Source: Fasciolopsis buskii (taxonomy: Eukaryota; Platyhelminthes; Trematoda; Plagiorchiida; Fasciolidae). Taken from it: 64,000 bases of DNA. Each line of letters begins with the position of its first letter. Positions within the stretch are counted from its first letter, which is position 1. The stretch covers positions 1-64,000 of the forward strand of contig LUCM01008738.1 of NCBI GenBank assembly GCA_008360955.1, written 5' to 3'. The notes beneath the pieces are model-generated. The model was given only the letters and a program-made list of their open reading frames with translations, did not search any database and was not told where the DNA came from. This document shows, one piece after another, positions 23,085 to 36,436 of the stretch. A program made the position numbers and the translations under genes.

Positions 23085-25465
23085 TGTTCAACTAACATGA
23101 GTCCCGTTAATGTCCGCATGCTCACCAATATAGGGCAGCAAACTCCATTAGCTAGAACTCTCGAAACTTTGAAAATAGACGCATGCTTAGTCTCCAAAAT
23201 GCGCACACAGGACCCCACTTCTATAATCACTTCCCTCGCTGCACTCCTTGCTTGTCGGGTGGTCCGGCTTCGAACACTCGTGGTCAAACCGGCGTTGGGA
23301 TCACTCTGAGCATACGAACGGAGCGTACACTGTGCGACCGGATCCCAATCAACGGTCGTTGGTGTGCAGTTCCTTTAGACGGTTCTGTATGCTTTGGTAG
23401 CAGTCGACTCAAGTGCCCTTGTTTGGCTGTCGTATCTGTGCATGCGCCCATTGATTCAAGCTCCCCTGAGGCGGAAGACTAATTCTGCCGTCAGTTATCT
23501 CGGTTACACCGCAGTGTGCGTTCAATGGACGTTGTAGTAGTTACTGGTGATTTTAAGTTCAAACTTGATTATATACTGGAGGCGAAATGGCACTTCGGAG
23601 TCCAATTTTCTGTCTCAGCTGATCGGACCGACAACAGAAATTTCCCATCCAAGTTTGTTTTGACCACAGGCTGTTCATAAGGAACACCAATTTTTGTCAT
23701 AAAAAGCGATATCGGCTAACCAGGCAGCCCACTTAGCCTTCACATCCTTGAACTCCGTTCAATTGCACTGCCGCCGCCCAACGGTGGTGTGGATCAACCA
23801 AGGACTGTCGGTCATTTTAGCCTATATCTATGGACTGAGACCACAATGGAACATGTACTTATGCTTGCAAGAGAACCAATGAGGGTGGATACCGGCTCTC
23901 CAATGAAATGATGGTGATGAGGGAGATAGGTTTTATCAAAAGGTATAAAGTAACTGGACCAGATGGACTGTCACCATCTTTGTTCAATGATGGTTGCGAA
24001 AGTGTTGCCGTCTGAATTAGCGAATCTCCTGAGATCAATCTGAACAATGAAAGAGATTCCTGCGGATTATTGTGAATTGATGATTGTGCCGATCTAGAAG
24101 AAAGGTGATGGATCCTCATGTAAAAACCCCAGAGGAATTAGTTTAGTAAGCATCACATCCAAACTGCTCAATGGCATTACTCTTTGTCGATTATCTAGTA
24201 CTCGCAAAATTTGTATGGATGAGAATCAAGCTGGGTTCCCTCCCGGTTAAGGCTTTATTGACCAAATTTTCACTTTGTGGCAGATCTTCGAACATAGAGA
24301 TTTGTCGAGTAGACCCACAATTTCTGTCTTTCTTGACCAGGAAGCACCATTCGACTCGCCCGATTGTGAAATTCCGTGGCGCTTCCTCCCATTGAAGGGT
24401 GTGCCAGAGAAATTTGTTTCAATTATCTGAAGCCGAATCCGCACTTATTGCACTGCTACAGACGAGTTCACCACGAGTAGTGGTGTTCGTTAGGGTTGCC
24501 TCTTTCACCTTTCCTTTATAACCTTGTCATTATAATGATTATGGAGATAGTCCTATCCTCTTTTGAATTCAGTGGCATTGATACTCACTCAGACGGGAAT
24601 CTGTCTGATTTGGAATATGCGAGCGATGTTGTGCCACTGAGTGAAGATCCAGATAATTTGTAGATTTTTCTCGACTGTCTGAACAATAGTGTAGGTAGTT
24701 TTGGTATGCGTTTTGTACCCTCAAAATGTAAAATGCTGTTGCAGGACTTGACTGACTCAAAGCCGTAAATTGTTTCTGCATAGAAATAACTGGGTGAGGT
24801 GGACAGATTTAGTCACTTCGATAGTTGTATTTTACTTGGTGGTCGTATATCATGTGAAGTGTCTTCATGCATACAGAAGGTCCAATTGGCAATAGCACAT
24901 TTGAGGCATCTGTGGCGTTGGTGTGACATTCGGTTGTCGATCAAAGGTTGGGTGTTCACGGTAGCATTGAGGTCGGTACTTTTGTATGGCTCCGAAACAT
25001 GGCCGTTGAGACCAGAATATACGCGAAGACTTTCGGTGCTTGGACGCGTTGTCTTCGTAGTATTGATCGAATATGGTGGGATACTTTTGTGAGTAACTCA
25101 GAGATTAGGCATATGGTACTGCGTCTTAAGGTCTAATCTTAAGAACAAGCGCTAAGTAAAAATAGGTTTAGGTGATCGGGAGATATTTTGCGCATGCCCA
25201 TAGGGCGACTGGTTAGTTTTGCGTTGTTCTTCGATGTGGGTAATGATTGGAAAATGGTGCGGAGTGGTTGGTCGATGACATGGGTGAAAAGCATGAAAGT
25301 TTTAATCAGTGGACTGGCTCGTGTAGGTGCAGTTAGACTACCGGGTTTGAGTCAACGAGATCCCCGGAAGCAACGGTTGGAGACTGTGTGTGATATAGAT
25401 TACTGCAGCAAACATTGGCTTTCTTGGTTTCTAAACCCTCCCTCTTCCATAAAGCTGTGATGTAG
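23085..25465 (+). mobile_element. Non-LTR retroposon (RTE-like EN plus RT), decayed
   Basis: A heavily decayed element encoding an apurinic-like endonuclease followed by a reverse transcriptase. The start MSPVNVRMLTNIGQQTPLAR (23097) and RGQTGVGITLSIRTERTL, then CLAVVSVHAP, match the endonuclease of common flatworm endonuclease-reverse transcriptase proteins. The RT core is seen near 24600 as LSDLEYASDVVPLSEDP: the catalytic YADD has become YASD. Farther on, RHLWRWCDIRLSIKGWVFT and LLYGSETWPLRPE, then GLARVGAVRLPG near 25310, give the C-terminal domain. Many stops and frame shifts are present, so it is inactive. It lies antisense within the largest PLD intron. RTE-like is my best placement from memory; CR1-like is possible. 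Confidence 0.85.
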
Positions 25466-26197
25466 CAACCACAACCATAGCACGTTGGTGCAAAGTAAAC
25501 GGTTGCCCAAACTGACCTTAAATGTACACCCGATCACATTGAACACACCTAGTTTATGGTGTTTAACTGGCAGGTTTCTGGCAAGTATAGAATTTATCCA
25601 ACTGTATAAAGTCTCCGACCTCGGCACGATTAGAACTCAATCATGGATGCAACCCGCACCCCTGCACAATGTAAGCTGAGCCGCGAGCCCACACTGAACG
25701 ATATTTGAACATTTCCCTTAAAGATCAATGGTTTCCCATCCGAATACGTCCATTTTACCGATAAATGCCTGTGCTGACTAGCTGATCAGATGGTTGGTGG
25801 TACACACACGTATCACCTGGATCACACTCATGATCTACACGTGCTTTAATGCAATCACAAGTCGTCTCCTCTGGTTCTACTTATTTGCTCGGCTTTTTAC
25901 GGTCTGGCCAATCTTCCGCGTTATTTCTGACAGCGTCTACTACTTGGAAGGCTGAGGACAAGCTAATGGAATTCAAAAATCAGTCTAGGTAGGCAAGAAA
26001 GGACAAACTAATGGTAATGTTCCTACTGAACCTGTGTTCTACAGGTTGTGTTAACAATGCTATTCGGCGGCAGCTGTGAAGTACCTCCAGGCAGTAGGTT
26101 CACTAGGTATACTCTCTAGTATGCTTTCTAGTATTCGATTTGTTCCACTTGAGAAATACCAAACAAGGCAGTTACGCCAAGGCAGACAAAAACTCAC
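25466..26197. other. End of the 20.5-kb PLD intron on this side, nothing recognised
   Basis: Sequence between the retroposon and the donor of the PLD exon at 26198-26360. One 75-codon minus frame overlaps the retroposon tail. No motif was seen. Confidence 0.5.
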
Positions 26198-26360
26198 TGC
26201 TTTTGCTTGCAATAGTTTATCCAAACGCCACGTGTTTGATTGACTCGGTCGTCTTAGGAATATTTCTGGGTTCATACACCAGTCTGTGATAAATATTTCA
26301 TGCTGGGCTTGGGCAATTCCCCTTGCCACGGCTTCCATATAGTAAGCTCCATCTACAAAC
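26198..26360 (-). CDS. Phospholipase D exon 6: start of catalytic domain
   Basis: This exon encodes the start of the phospholipase catalytic core. Its 54 full codons include FVDGAYYMEAVARGI and HEIFITDWCMNPEIFLRRP, followed by WRLDKLLQAKA. This aligns with the PLD1 stretch with EEIFITDWWLSPEIFLKRP and WRLD. The second Trp of DWW is Cys here. The acceptor is a pyrimidine tract ending TTCCAG at 26361; the donor is GTGAGT at 26197. One leading base completes the Val codon begun in the exon at 28180-28332. The end is phase 0, matching the next exon at 5651. The ORF continues a short way into the intron, but that part is not coding. Confidence 0.93.
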
Positions 26361-28179
26361 CTGGAATCAGAAAAAAAACAGTGAACCAACGACAGCGGAT
26401 ACTAGCCGTAGACGGGTCTCAGAAATGCACTACTTTTTCATAGTTCTTCGGGTGTAAGAGGCAAAACCTACAGGACGCTTTGTAGAATTTTAATTTAGTT
26501 CCAAGCATTCTGCCAGTATGGTCAGTGGTTTACAACCCATCTAGAGAGAGAGGTGTAATCAAAAATGTCTCGACTTTACTAAGGCCTTACTGAACACATT
26601 CGACTGTAAAGTTTTAAGCTGGATACAAATTGAAGAGTTTACTCGCATTTCGCTTTTCTCATTCTCCAGCTTTTACTTTTTCCCCATTTTTAACGTGACA
26701 GCCGGAAAGGAGCTCAATGGTGCGTGAATTCAAACCTGTCGCGTTCATTTCCAAGGATCAATAAGCTGATCACAGCCACGGTTGGTCTGCACCGTATAAC
26801 CTTACAAAATTTAAGATCTTCGTGTATTTGGTCACAATATTGAACATTTGCGAACGTCTCTCATGGTAGCACACGGGCAATTGTCATTGTGGTGCTTGTC
26901 AAACACCCAAAAGTGCCACTACGTATAAAATACGTACGCTTAGATAATTTGGAGTTTATGAAATTTTTTTCACCTTTATTGATAAACATGAGGAAATAAA
27001 TTAGTAGAGGGAAAATGTAAAAGAGACAGAATTATATGTAAAATGATTTATATTCAACAGATGGTTGCTCTTGGACACAGAATATTTTTCTGACTTCGAA
27101 CAAGCAGCGATGTGTCCGTTTTAAGTGCACTTTGGCAGAAAAGTATATGGGATTCGGTTAATCCAACCTACCATTGTGAATCCAAATCTCAGCAGCCAAA
27201 AGCAAACCTTCAGCAGTCTAAGGGGCTTAACCCAAGAAAACTAGGTAAACTGATGCAGAATGCTGCGCTGAACAAAAATTTCCACCTTTGGCTGGTCAGA
27301 ATAGAACAGATATAACTTTCTCACTTGGAATGAATACGTTTTTGGTGTGCTGTCAAGGCCCGCTAAAGACGAATGAAATGCCAGACCGCTTTGCTTCTGT
27401 ACCTCAAGTCATAAAACATTGAGGCCGGACTAACTCCCCGAAACGTTACGACCTGACAAGCCCTTTTGAAATTAGGTGGATTACGTACGGGCCAGGGATG
27501 GGACCGACTGTAAACCGGGAAGCAGGGAGGCAAATCCAGCCTTCGCTCTAATTCCGGAACAGTGAAGGCGGCCAAATTTTCGTTTCACATTCGGAGGGGA
27601 ACGTGCGCGTTACTCAAAATGAAGATTCGAGAGAAGGCAATGAGGCCAACTGACAGAGCAATGGGCCGATGGGCCCAAACCTGAAAACGTCTGTCATGAT
27701 CGCTTGATTATAGTGGATAAACGTCAACCTTGTTGACCGCCTGGAATCTACTCAATTGTTTCTTGCCTAACTAAGCAAGGAGAGAGTGAACCAGTTTCGA
27801 GACCGACGACTGAATGTGCTCGAAGTAGTGCAGTTTATTCGAAGAAGATTCCAAAAAGTGGTCATCACTCATGGAATCGCATGAGATTCAGCATCATCCG
27901 GACTAAGTAGTTCTTTGAAGATAGACCGATGTTGTCGGCCAACGAATTGAACGAAATCATCAAAATTCTGATGTTGGTTTTAACTTTCGGGTTGGGGTTC
28001 ATGAGTGGCTCTCGCGGCGATCCTGAATACAGTGGATAATATGGTGAAGGGTTGCGGTAATGTACATTAAAATTTTGAACTGCTACATTTCTTACGTACC
28101 AGTCCCATTTTATTTATGCCTTTGCCAAGTGCAACAAATAGAACCAAACTAGGATGGGTTCTTGCTTGAATTAACTTAC
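26361..28179. other. PLD intron with a GC-richer repeat-like patch
   Basis: Intron of about 1.8 kb between two PLD exons. The part at 27360-27960 is richer in G and C and holds a 70-codon minus-strand frame (27363-27575) with no domain I can name. It has the texture of an old inserted repeat. The remainder is AT-rich. Confidence 0.45.
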
Positions 28180-28332
28180 ACGGTCACTCTTGTGTCTGGT
28201 CGTGGTGGAGCAAATGACCCGAAACGATTGTACCCGATGTAATCTCGAGCTGCCTGTGTGCCCAGAATGGCTGTCAAAGCCTCGTTCCATTCGAATAGTT
28301 TGTTTGTCGATGGACATATTGTGATCATTTTT
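28180..28332 (-). CDS. Phospholipase D exon 5: end of PH domain and linker
   Basis: This small exon completes the PH domain and leads into the catalytic part. Its 50 full codons include KLFEWNEALTAIL, with the conserved Trp of the C-terminal PH helix, and YNRFGSFAPPRP, which matches the RFGSYA linker found before the first catalytic strand in PLD1. The acceptor is CTGTTAG at 28333-28334 and the donor GTAAGT at 28179. The leading A completes a Gly codon started in the exon at 29962-30207, and the trailing GT is completed by the first base of the next exon. It is 153 bases long and too short to stand out as an open frame. Confidence 0.88.
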
Positions 28333-29961
28333 CTAACAGCATCCAAGAGAAAATCAAAGAATGTATCAATGGGCTGTTATTCTAAATTGAAGGCATTGAT
28401 GAAGTGTGGTAAATTAGAAACTGATTTTCGAGTATGTATTACATAAAAGTAAATTTCTCGGGGTTTTCACCTTAGCTGACGGTGACTTAATATTTCATTG
28501 AAACTTAAAACCACAGAAAATGACCGATTGATTTCATTCTGGAAGAGGAATAAATAAACAGACTAGGTGCCACTGATATTCGCCAGGAGATGTCTGTTGA
28601 TATTCCCTTAACCTGTAGGGGTATCGTATCCAATAAAGAACACAGTCGTTATAAGACTTTATTCTTGTACTAGCAATGGTGTAGGTCAGAATAAAAGCCT
28701 AAGACAAAAAACCATTGGGTCCTGTACTGATTTGCTACATCAGACCGTTGAGGATCGGTGGTAGTAGTTAGGATGACTGTGTTATAATTTTTCATTTCGG
28801 GATTAAATCTCATTTGAGGCTCGAGGGCTACGCAGTGTTGGGAACTGGTACCGAATTGCGTGATCTAAGTTTTCAATACTTCATGTAGTGAATAGACCGC
28901 TGCTGCTATGTAAAGAGCCGTTTTTAATTCTAACTTGATCATCTTTCAACTTTAGACCATGAATATGGACAGAAGCCATTAAATCAGATCGATTTATTGG
29001 ATAGCATTTTCTAAAACCCGCTGGACGATTTTAAATTGTCTAGTTTGCTCCATGTGAGATCATCCAAAAGGCGACGACAACTCCCTTTTTTAGCATTAAA
29101 AATGCTTATAGGTTATTACTTCTTCCGTTTGGTATTTTACAAACGTAGAGCGATTCTGAAAGGGGATCGTGTACATAGTGGTCGGCCTTTGGAAGACTCA
29201 AAATTGCCACGTTCACTATGAAACGCCACAGAATTCACCACATGATCATCATCAATGTTCGACCAAGGCAGAATTTTGTAAATAGAAAGTTGAGTCCCAC
29301 TTGAATGACAAAACATTCCAGTGTTTTCAGTGCTATAGAAGTGAATGTGTTTATACTACATGGTAGATTGTGTCAACAGGTTACTAAAATTTGTGCACTT
29401 TCCCTCTGAAAGTAATGCCATGAATCTCAAATGTGAATTGGGCACCAGACTATAATTATTTAGGAGCAAACACCCAGCCTCAAAGTGATACCTGATACTG
29501 AGAATCTCGTTTCAAGTCACCGTTGTAACGATATGTAGCACCTAATTTTCAACAGGAATTATATAATTCGTTAAGCTCTTGTGATGTTTCGCTTGAGGTT
29601 AGAAAAACTACTCAAAATGTGCTTTAAACATGACGATTTCATGAATAATGAATCCGTCTAGTATCGATATCCACATAATACATTTTGCTTACCAAATATT
29701 GTTGATCTGAACAACGGTCGGCTGTATGAGGGTCAAATTCGCTTTAGTTTTCAACCTAATATTTATCCCTGAATTACATTTGATCCCTCTCTTATTTTTT
29801 CGAATCTATTCACGTTCTTATCTGATGTAAAATAGACAAATATAAACAGCATTTCTTCTAGCTATATCTTTATTATTAAATAATTAAATTAACTTCATGC
29901 AGCCTAACTCAACTTCTCCTGTTGTAGCATTTTTAGTTATTCCATTGAATTTGTTACGTAC
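28333..29961. other. PLD intron, nothing recognised
   Basis: Intron of about 1.6 kb between the two PH-domain exons. It is AT-rich with no repeats or motifs that I can identify. Confidence 0.6.
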
Positions 29962-30207
29962 CCGTGGGTATTGTACAGTTTGAGGAAGTTGGCACGTAAT
30001 CCTTTGTGCACCTCCGGCCGAAAGGCAAATTCTTGATCCATCAGGAACACTTTGCAAAGTCGCCAATTCCGTCTGGTTCTTCCGGGTAAAGCTAGCACAC
30101 GATCTTTCTGATCCATCTCGAATGTGTTCTCGTTCGCATTTCCGGCTTTCATCTGACGTACTTTTCGTGTCATGTAGATCAAATAGGTATCTTTCAGTAC
30201 AAGCCAT
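29962..30207 (-). CDS. Phospholipase D exon 4: PH domain core
   Basis: This exon encodes the PH domain that helps place the enzyme on phosphoinositide membranes. The frame begins WLVLKDTYLIYM, matching RWLIVKDSFLLYM of PLD1, and later has KVFLMDQEFAF, matching the FVLLVDKEFKI strand, then FLKLYNTH. The acceptor is TATTTTCTAG and the donor GTACGT at 29961. The first base completes the Arg codon begun in the exon at 48503-48642 (giving R then WLVL), and it ends in phase 2, matching the next exon. Between the two conserved blocks is a loop of about 35 mostly charged residues that is much longer than in vertebrate PLD. Two other frames are also open across this exon but have no PLD similarity. 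Confidence 0.9.
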
Positions 30208-30269
30208 CTAGAAAATAATCAGCATATGACAGGACAAGTTAGGATCCTGATCAAGTGCTATTTTCTACT

Positions 30270-30530
30270 GATTTCTGACGCATATGACTAGCAGTGTTCG
30301 ATTCAATTAAACTTTTCCCAGCCACGACGGTCAAAGTTTCGAATCTCGGATCCGTCAGTCCATTCACGATGGATGGTCATTCGCAGCCGCCTAAGTCATT
30401 ATCACACTACCTATTACAATAGTGGTTGCCGGAATTCCTCTTCTTCCGTTCATGTGGCTCTGACGACTATGGAGAATGCCGCTTCCGCTGCACCTAGGCA
30501 GCAAGCAAGCAAGAAGAAGATGAGACTATT
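30270..30530 (+). repeat. Possible tRNA-related short repeat
   Basis: A plus-strand segment holds ACGGTCAAAGTTTCGAATCTCGG, which resembles a tRNA B box preceded by a proline/arginine-like arm, with GACTAGCAGTGTTCG upstream as a poor A box. It is followed by a GC-richer tail. It lies just inside the 18.3-kb PLD intron. The assignment is tentative. Confidence 0.3.
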
Positions 30531-32694
30531 TACGGCCATAAGAAAACAAATCCGTAAAACTGTTGTCTATTTTTTGCAAAACCTCCACAATATTCATTGG
30601 CTAAGCGTAACAATCGGCTGGATTTTGGCAAATGACCAAATGAACGGTGGCGCTGGCACTGGAAATTGGCGTAGCTGGATTTGAACTTGATGACGAAGAG
30701 AATAAGATACCCCGTTAACGAACCCAAAAAAAATTCACAGGTCATGAAAAAAAATAATCCGCACTTTTTGCTTCACTATGCGTGCTAACTAGCCTGGTTA
30801 AACCAGCCCGGTTGGACCATGTGCGAACTAATAAGCGACTGTTTTTTGGCACGTGGTTGCATTTAGTGCCACTATTGTTACAATTTTGCTGATATAAGAA
30901 GCGGTACTTCAGAAGAAATTTTCTCACTGAGGCCATGGTATATATCGTCATATATTTCGGGTATTTTATGAACTCACGTTGTGTTCAAGTTGTCATTAGT
31001 TTGACAGCCTTAGCTTCGAAATCTAGAAGAATTTCTTCTCTATTCGGTACTTAAGGCTTTTGTATATTTATTAATGAATAAACCGAAGTGAATACATGAA
31101 GACAGTTTGAGAGAGGAGAATAAATTTGCAACAAAATTGTGAACGTTCGCTGACAAACCAACCTCAACGTGCTGGTATTATATCCGTGACTACAACGTGT
31201 GCTCCCTCAGTTTCTCGTGTAAAAACTTCCTGGTCCCTTTTCATTTTTCACTCTTTCACCTGGTATCTTTACCACCCGTTTCCTTTCCACGTCTTTTTCT
31301 CTCTAATTCTACACTTAACGGTTGATTTTGATTCACGATAGAACCACTGGTTTGCAGTATATTGCAAAGATGTAATTACTCGTCCGCATTTTAAATGAAA
31401 CTACAAAGCGGCTCTTTGTTACTCATTCCTATTTGAATTCGTGGTAATTTGAAATGAAAATATTTTGGTGCCACAAATCTCAGGTTTCCTAACGGGAAAT
31501 ATCCCAATTAGTTTTAAAAGCCGTTCAGAATATGAAGTAGATAAAAGTCTTACTTTATGTAAGCTTCTGCAAATACAAAACGAGTTAGCTAACAAAAACC
31601 GTGACAGTTGGGCGGTTCGAGTTTGTTTTGTAGTTGTCCACGTTATCAAGAGATTACAGGAGAAAGGATAACTATCGGATCAGACACGAAATAGAGCGAT
31701 AGAATCCCCGGGGAAAGTACTTAGTTATAAACCAGGAATAATGTTCTTTTCTTATTCCGAGTCTAAGCCAACTGTCCTACTCAAAATTCAGAACTGACAG
31801 TAGGAAGATATTGCCAAATTATTGGGATATTTTTTTTCGAAATTCATGTTGCTGACATCGCACCAATGAAGACAAAACGTACATGCATGCATACCAGCAC
31901 AGCCAAGCACATAAAAGCAATCGGTTGGGTAGTGCGTAGATAGCCTCCCTCGGTCATGATATATTGTTTTGCGCTCTCCGTACTCAAATGAATAAATTCT
32001 AGGCAGTCCATATTCTTCTTCTTACATGATTTCTGACACACTAATTGTGATTATCTTAAACAGAACCTAGCTTTCAAAAAACAAAAAAGTGAAATGTGAC
32101 GCAATTTTCAGCCAGCGATCAACGCTGCCACTCGGGCACACGGGTCGTAGTGCTGGTGCATCAGTTTTTATTGGGGGTCATCAAAGCCCCGGATTTACAC
32201 TGGAAATAAATTAAATCGCAATTCGTATGGAAACCTTGATGATTTCTATAGCCTTTCAGGTTGGTTTTCAGTCAGATTATGTTGAACTTCCTCTCGTAGT
32301 GAGTAAGTCAAGTATTTTCAGGGTGCATCCATTTTTCAATCATAACTGTATTTAACAGTCAATTGAATCTGTGCATAAGCATTTAGTGGTCTTCTCTCAA
32401 TAGATGATATGACAGCTACAGTAGCAGCCACATGTTTGCTTTTTCACCAAATTAGTCAGCCTGATTCGCATCATTTAATGACGTTTGCAATCTTGTAAGG
32501 AGTATTCTCTATTCCATTCTAACATGCTGTTGCAGTGATCACTGTCATTGTCATAAACATTAGTATTACGGTGACGCATCACTCATGGGTGAACTTCATC
32601 CACACGACCTGCGAAATAGTTCACCAACGATCACAATAATATCTTCATCGTTATTGGCACCATCGTCAACAGACTGGGGTCAAGTGTCAATACC

Positions 32695-32865
32695 TGTGAC
32701 TACCACTAGTACGACTACCACTTCTAATGCTGCTAGGGCTGTCACCAGTGCTGCTACTAATAATGCCACCATTAATATTACTAATACTACTAATACTACT
32801 AATACTACCACTACCTCTACCACTATTACCAGCGTCACTGCCATTATTGCTAATGTTACCGTGTG
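32695..32865 (+). repeat. Imperfect ACT/ATT trinucleotide repeat
   Basis: A stretch of imperfect triplets of the ACT, AAT and ACC type. The purest part, near 32775-32815, consists of CTAATACTA units. Read in one frame it gives Thr- and Asn-rich residues, which reflects the repeat and not a protein. Confidence 0.75.
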
Positions 32866-33704
32866 GATGAGTGATTTTTGCTACATACGGTCACAGTTTT
32901 TCTATCAATTCTAACAGTATATCCTTTGCATCAGGCCATACGCCCTAGAGCAACGGGTAACTACCTCCTGCAACGGTTTTCAGACCAATCGATCAAAATG
33001 AAAGTGAAACATTTTTATTAGATTTGAATTGAAGGTCCCGATCCCCAATCGATTTTGCTAAGCATTCCTTATTTATCAATCGACTTCAAACACACGAATT
33101 TTAGCCACAAGTTTTTAAGAAGCAGAGTTTTGTGTATGAAAAGTACTATAGTAAAGAATTCTCGACTTTGCGAATCACGAAGTTTCCTTTGAAGCCAGCT
33201 GCCGACAGTTTCTTGTGCACTATCCACTATCCACGCCATACTGATCGTCGGAAATCCGTCACAGCTGCCATAAGACACCGTATCCTGGTCGGAATAAATC
33301 ACAAAAAGTACTCATTCAGCCTACTCGCAATTGCATTCTAACGCAATAGGTTACCGCATGAGCCATCAGTTTCACCGATCCCGGAATACAATGTTTTGAG
33401 AGGTCAGCAAAACAGACAAATCCTTTAGCCGAATAAAGGCAGACTGTTTTGCTTGCTAGAGACAGTTTCGCTTGTTTTTAAGTTAACCACATTCTGTCAA
33501 ACTTGTGATTTCTCTAAGCTGAGGAGAACCATGCTTTTAGTTACAACTTTGGAGTGGAACGAATGAAACCTGCAAAGTTTCATATACTGAGAATTTGTCT
33601 GTTTTATCCTAACTAGCTTTAGCCTTGGACATGTTGTTAATCTGGAGTTTGTACTAGTTGCTGCCTTTATCCTGTTCCTAACTCATGCTCCTTGGGAAAT
33701 AAGC

Positions 33705-34064
33705 ATGTCCTCTGGCTGTTTTCGGTCCCGCTCTCCGGAAGAACCTGCAAATATGATCATGAAACTTGGGCTTCTGTTGTATTTTGTGAGGTTTCTAAAG
33801 GTCGAGTTATGTATCAAGCCAGGTTACAGTGAATTGCCCTCCCAAACCAGGATGAGCGGCAAATCTGAGAATCAACTTTCTGATCGTCTTGATGTGAAGG
33901 ACATCAAATCCATTCGACCACCATCGGTCACGACTAAGAAAAGCGTTAGCGTAAGTGAAAAGTCCTCTCATACTTCGTGCAAACAAAAGTCGACCACGGA
34001 TAAAAGTGTGCAACGCGAAAGACACAGAACAAACTTCATGTTCCTACTAAATCTGGTTGCTTGA
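33705..34064 (+). CDS. Unrecognised Ser/Lys-rich open frame, doubtful
   Basis: A plus-strand frame of 119 codons whose last 70 residues are hydrophilic and rich in Ser, Lys, Thr and Arg, for example RPPSVTTKKSVSVSEKSS. That is more protein-like than most chance frames here, but I see no domain, no clear splice partner and no repeat family. It would be nested antisense in the PLD intron. It could be an exon of an unknown gene, an eroded element, or chance. Confidence 0.15.
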   Translation: MSSGCFRSRSPEEPANMIMKLGLLLYFVRFLKVELCIKPGYSELPSQTRMSGKSENQLSDRLDVKDIKSIRPPSVTTKKSVSVSEKSSHTSCKQKSTTDKSVQRERHRTNFMFLLNLVA

Positions 34065-36044
34065 GCTACCTGAGACAACTATTCAATAGAATTTGCTTAA
34101 AAAAGTGTTCAGAAGCATGCCGCAGGTCAGGGGTACGTGTATCAGTCAACAAACGAAGCTCTCAAAAGAAGCAAAGTCCTTGTTGGTTATTGTTAAAGCC
34201 ATCTGACATTTTCCAAAAATTCACTCCATCAGATCAGTCATGAACACTTTGCCCTCTAGCAAACGGTGAACCCAGTTTACATCGTTTATTTTTCGTACTT
34301 ACGCCTAACGTACCTGGTTTCATTTGCACAGAGTCCCTGGTTAAACAATGCATCATTTTTCTGTTTATTCCACGTGATCAATTAGGCGTAAACTGTGAAG
34401 ACCTGTTTATCTGTCACATTCTTCTGACCTAGACAAATGACCTTTGCTAGTCGCACAATTATCGCGTTTTACTTCCGGTACGTTTGTCTTCCTCTTGACT
34501 ATCACCTTTGGAATTCCCATGTTCATTATCTACGGGCACATTCATACGATCCTACGCCTAGCCCATCTGCACTAGTTTACCTCATTCTACCAATAATTGC
34601 TAACCTCAATAACATCTGTACGCTGAGTTTTCTACCATCCTTTGACAATCTTTCATTTATAACCAGCCCGACAGTTTTTATGTAATTGCCCGAGAGATCG
34701 TGCCGACCGACAAAAGTGATCATCAGCCATTTGTTGTTTGACTTATCTTTGCCCAGTCTTCGGGCCAGGTTGGATACATTTGAGGATTAGACATTTGTTA
34801 TCAGTATTGATGGCTTACCAGTCGAAGTAGGATAGGAATATATTCTCGACTGAAGATTCGCTTACTAGGTGTAAAACGTAAAGGCGGGCATGGTTTTTCT
34901 AACTTAAATTTTTCCCCCAGCCAGTACAGATAAGTAGATCGATTGGTACAAGGAATAAACCTGAAACGATGGACCAAACCACACAGAAAATGAAAAGAAA
35001 TTATATCTGATTGTATGAGGTAAACCAGAAATTGTTACTTACCGCTGTTCACCTTCAAATGAATAACTAACCAATCAATCTCGAATGGGTTTTTCTAGTA
35101 ATATTCAAGCAAATCCCTAATTATTGTCGAATACAGGTTGCAGAGAAGATACCAACACCAAAAAATGTAATTGCGTTGGAGTCAACTTTATTAAAGACGA
35201 TCGGTAATCATTTGTCGACGGAAATCAAACCCACATTGCCGGTTCATCTGAGTGATGAAGATCGATGATTCAGAAGGCAATACGAACCCGAAAATCTAAA
35301 AAAGACCGAAGAGGGCTAGCCGTAAATTTTGCCCTAGTGATTTCATTTTGAGTAGTCAGGCCGGAAATGCCCGTCGATTCATCAAACCCAAAATTATGTG
35401 GTCTTCACTGATCAACTGGTCGGCGGAAAAACCGCATGCGAGGGTTAGTCACCAATGGTGATGGGCTAAATCAGAAGAACGGCAGTGACAGGGCGAATCA
35501 GTCAATCAACGTTAGCACCTTCCCAAATCAACGAGCATACTGGCGACATTTCGGCGAGACTAATAACAAAATAGGCGCACCGAGAAAAAAATTAAATCCT
35601 GGTAACCAATTTCCGATATGAATTCTCTACTCCTCTATGCACAGTGTTTTTGACTGATCGGCGAAAACTTGTTCTGGGAGATCGTCGTTTTCTTCCTAGC
35701 AAAACAGATTTTTAGATTCGTACCAGATGACCTAAACAGCAATGAATCACTGTGACTATTTACTGACCAGTATTACGTATCAACGGGAACTTTCGAAACG
35801 CACTATCTGGAACATCTACATGATCGTCTCCTATTCTTGTTTGCTAGAACGATGGCTAGAAATGGAATATCTTCCAGTACTCTATACTAGTTGTCACTTT
35901 ACGAGATAGGCGAATATACAAAGGAGATTTGGTGCCCTTTTTCTTTGATAAAAATTAATGTTTGATTGAAAAATGGTTCAAAATATTTATTGACCGTTGA
36001 AACTGTATGCACTACTGAAACTATTGACTTCTAAATTTGTCAAA

Positions 36045-36080
36045 AGCAACGCCACCAGCAGCAACAACAACGACAACAAG
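36045..36080 (+). repeat. CAA/CAG-rich imperfect triplet run
   Basis: A short run of CAA, CAG and CGA triplets (AGCAACAACAACGACAACAA) within AT-rich intron. Confidence 0.6.
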
Positions 36081-36436
36081 GCGATTGTTACTGAAACCAA
36101 ATCAAATAAATTTATCGGAATTCATCACGCGCTTACTGGCAATCATATCATCAAAATTACTGCTCGGTTTCCGTCTACCAAAAACAGTTCCACACGCAAG
36201 ATTACAACACCCTCAGCAGTAAAATGTCTTAAAATATTTGTGCATCAGAATTTAAATTTTGCTTCCAAAATAAGCATTTTATAAATAAAAAAGTTAAATG
36301 CTGGTCACTGAGTAGGTTTTCACAGCATGGTCAGTTTTGTACCATTTTGACGTTGCAGACCCTTTAGTGACCTTACATTTTCCAAATTTGAAACTGCATT
36401 TTTTGAAACTCCACGGGTGCTTTGAAAATTAACTCG

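Noticed and set aside
32585..32914. Thr/Asn-rich 109-codon frame
   Set aside because: It is a translation of the imperfect trinucleotide repeat, not a protein signal.
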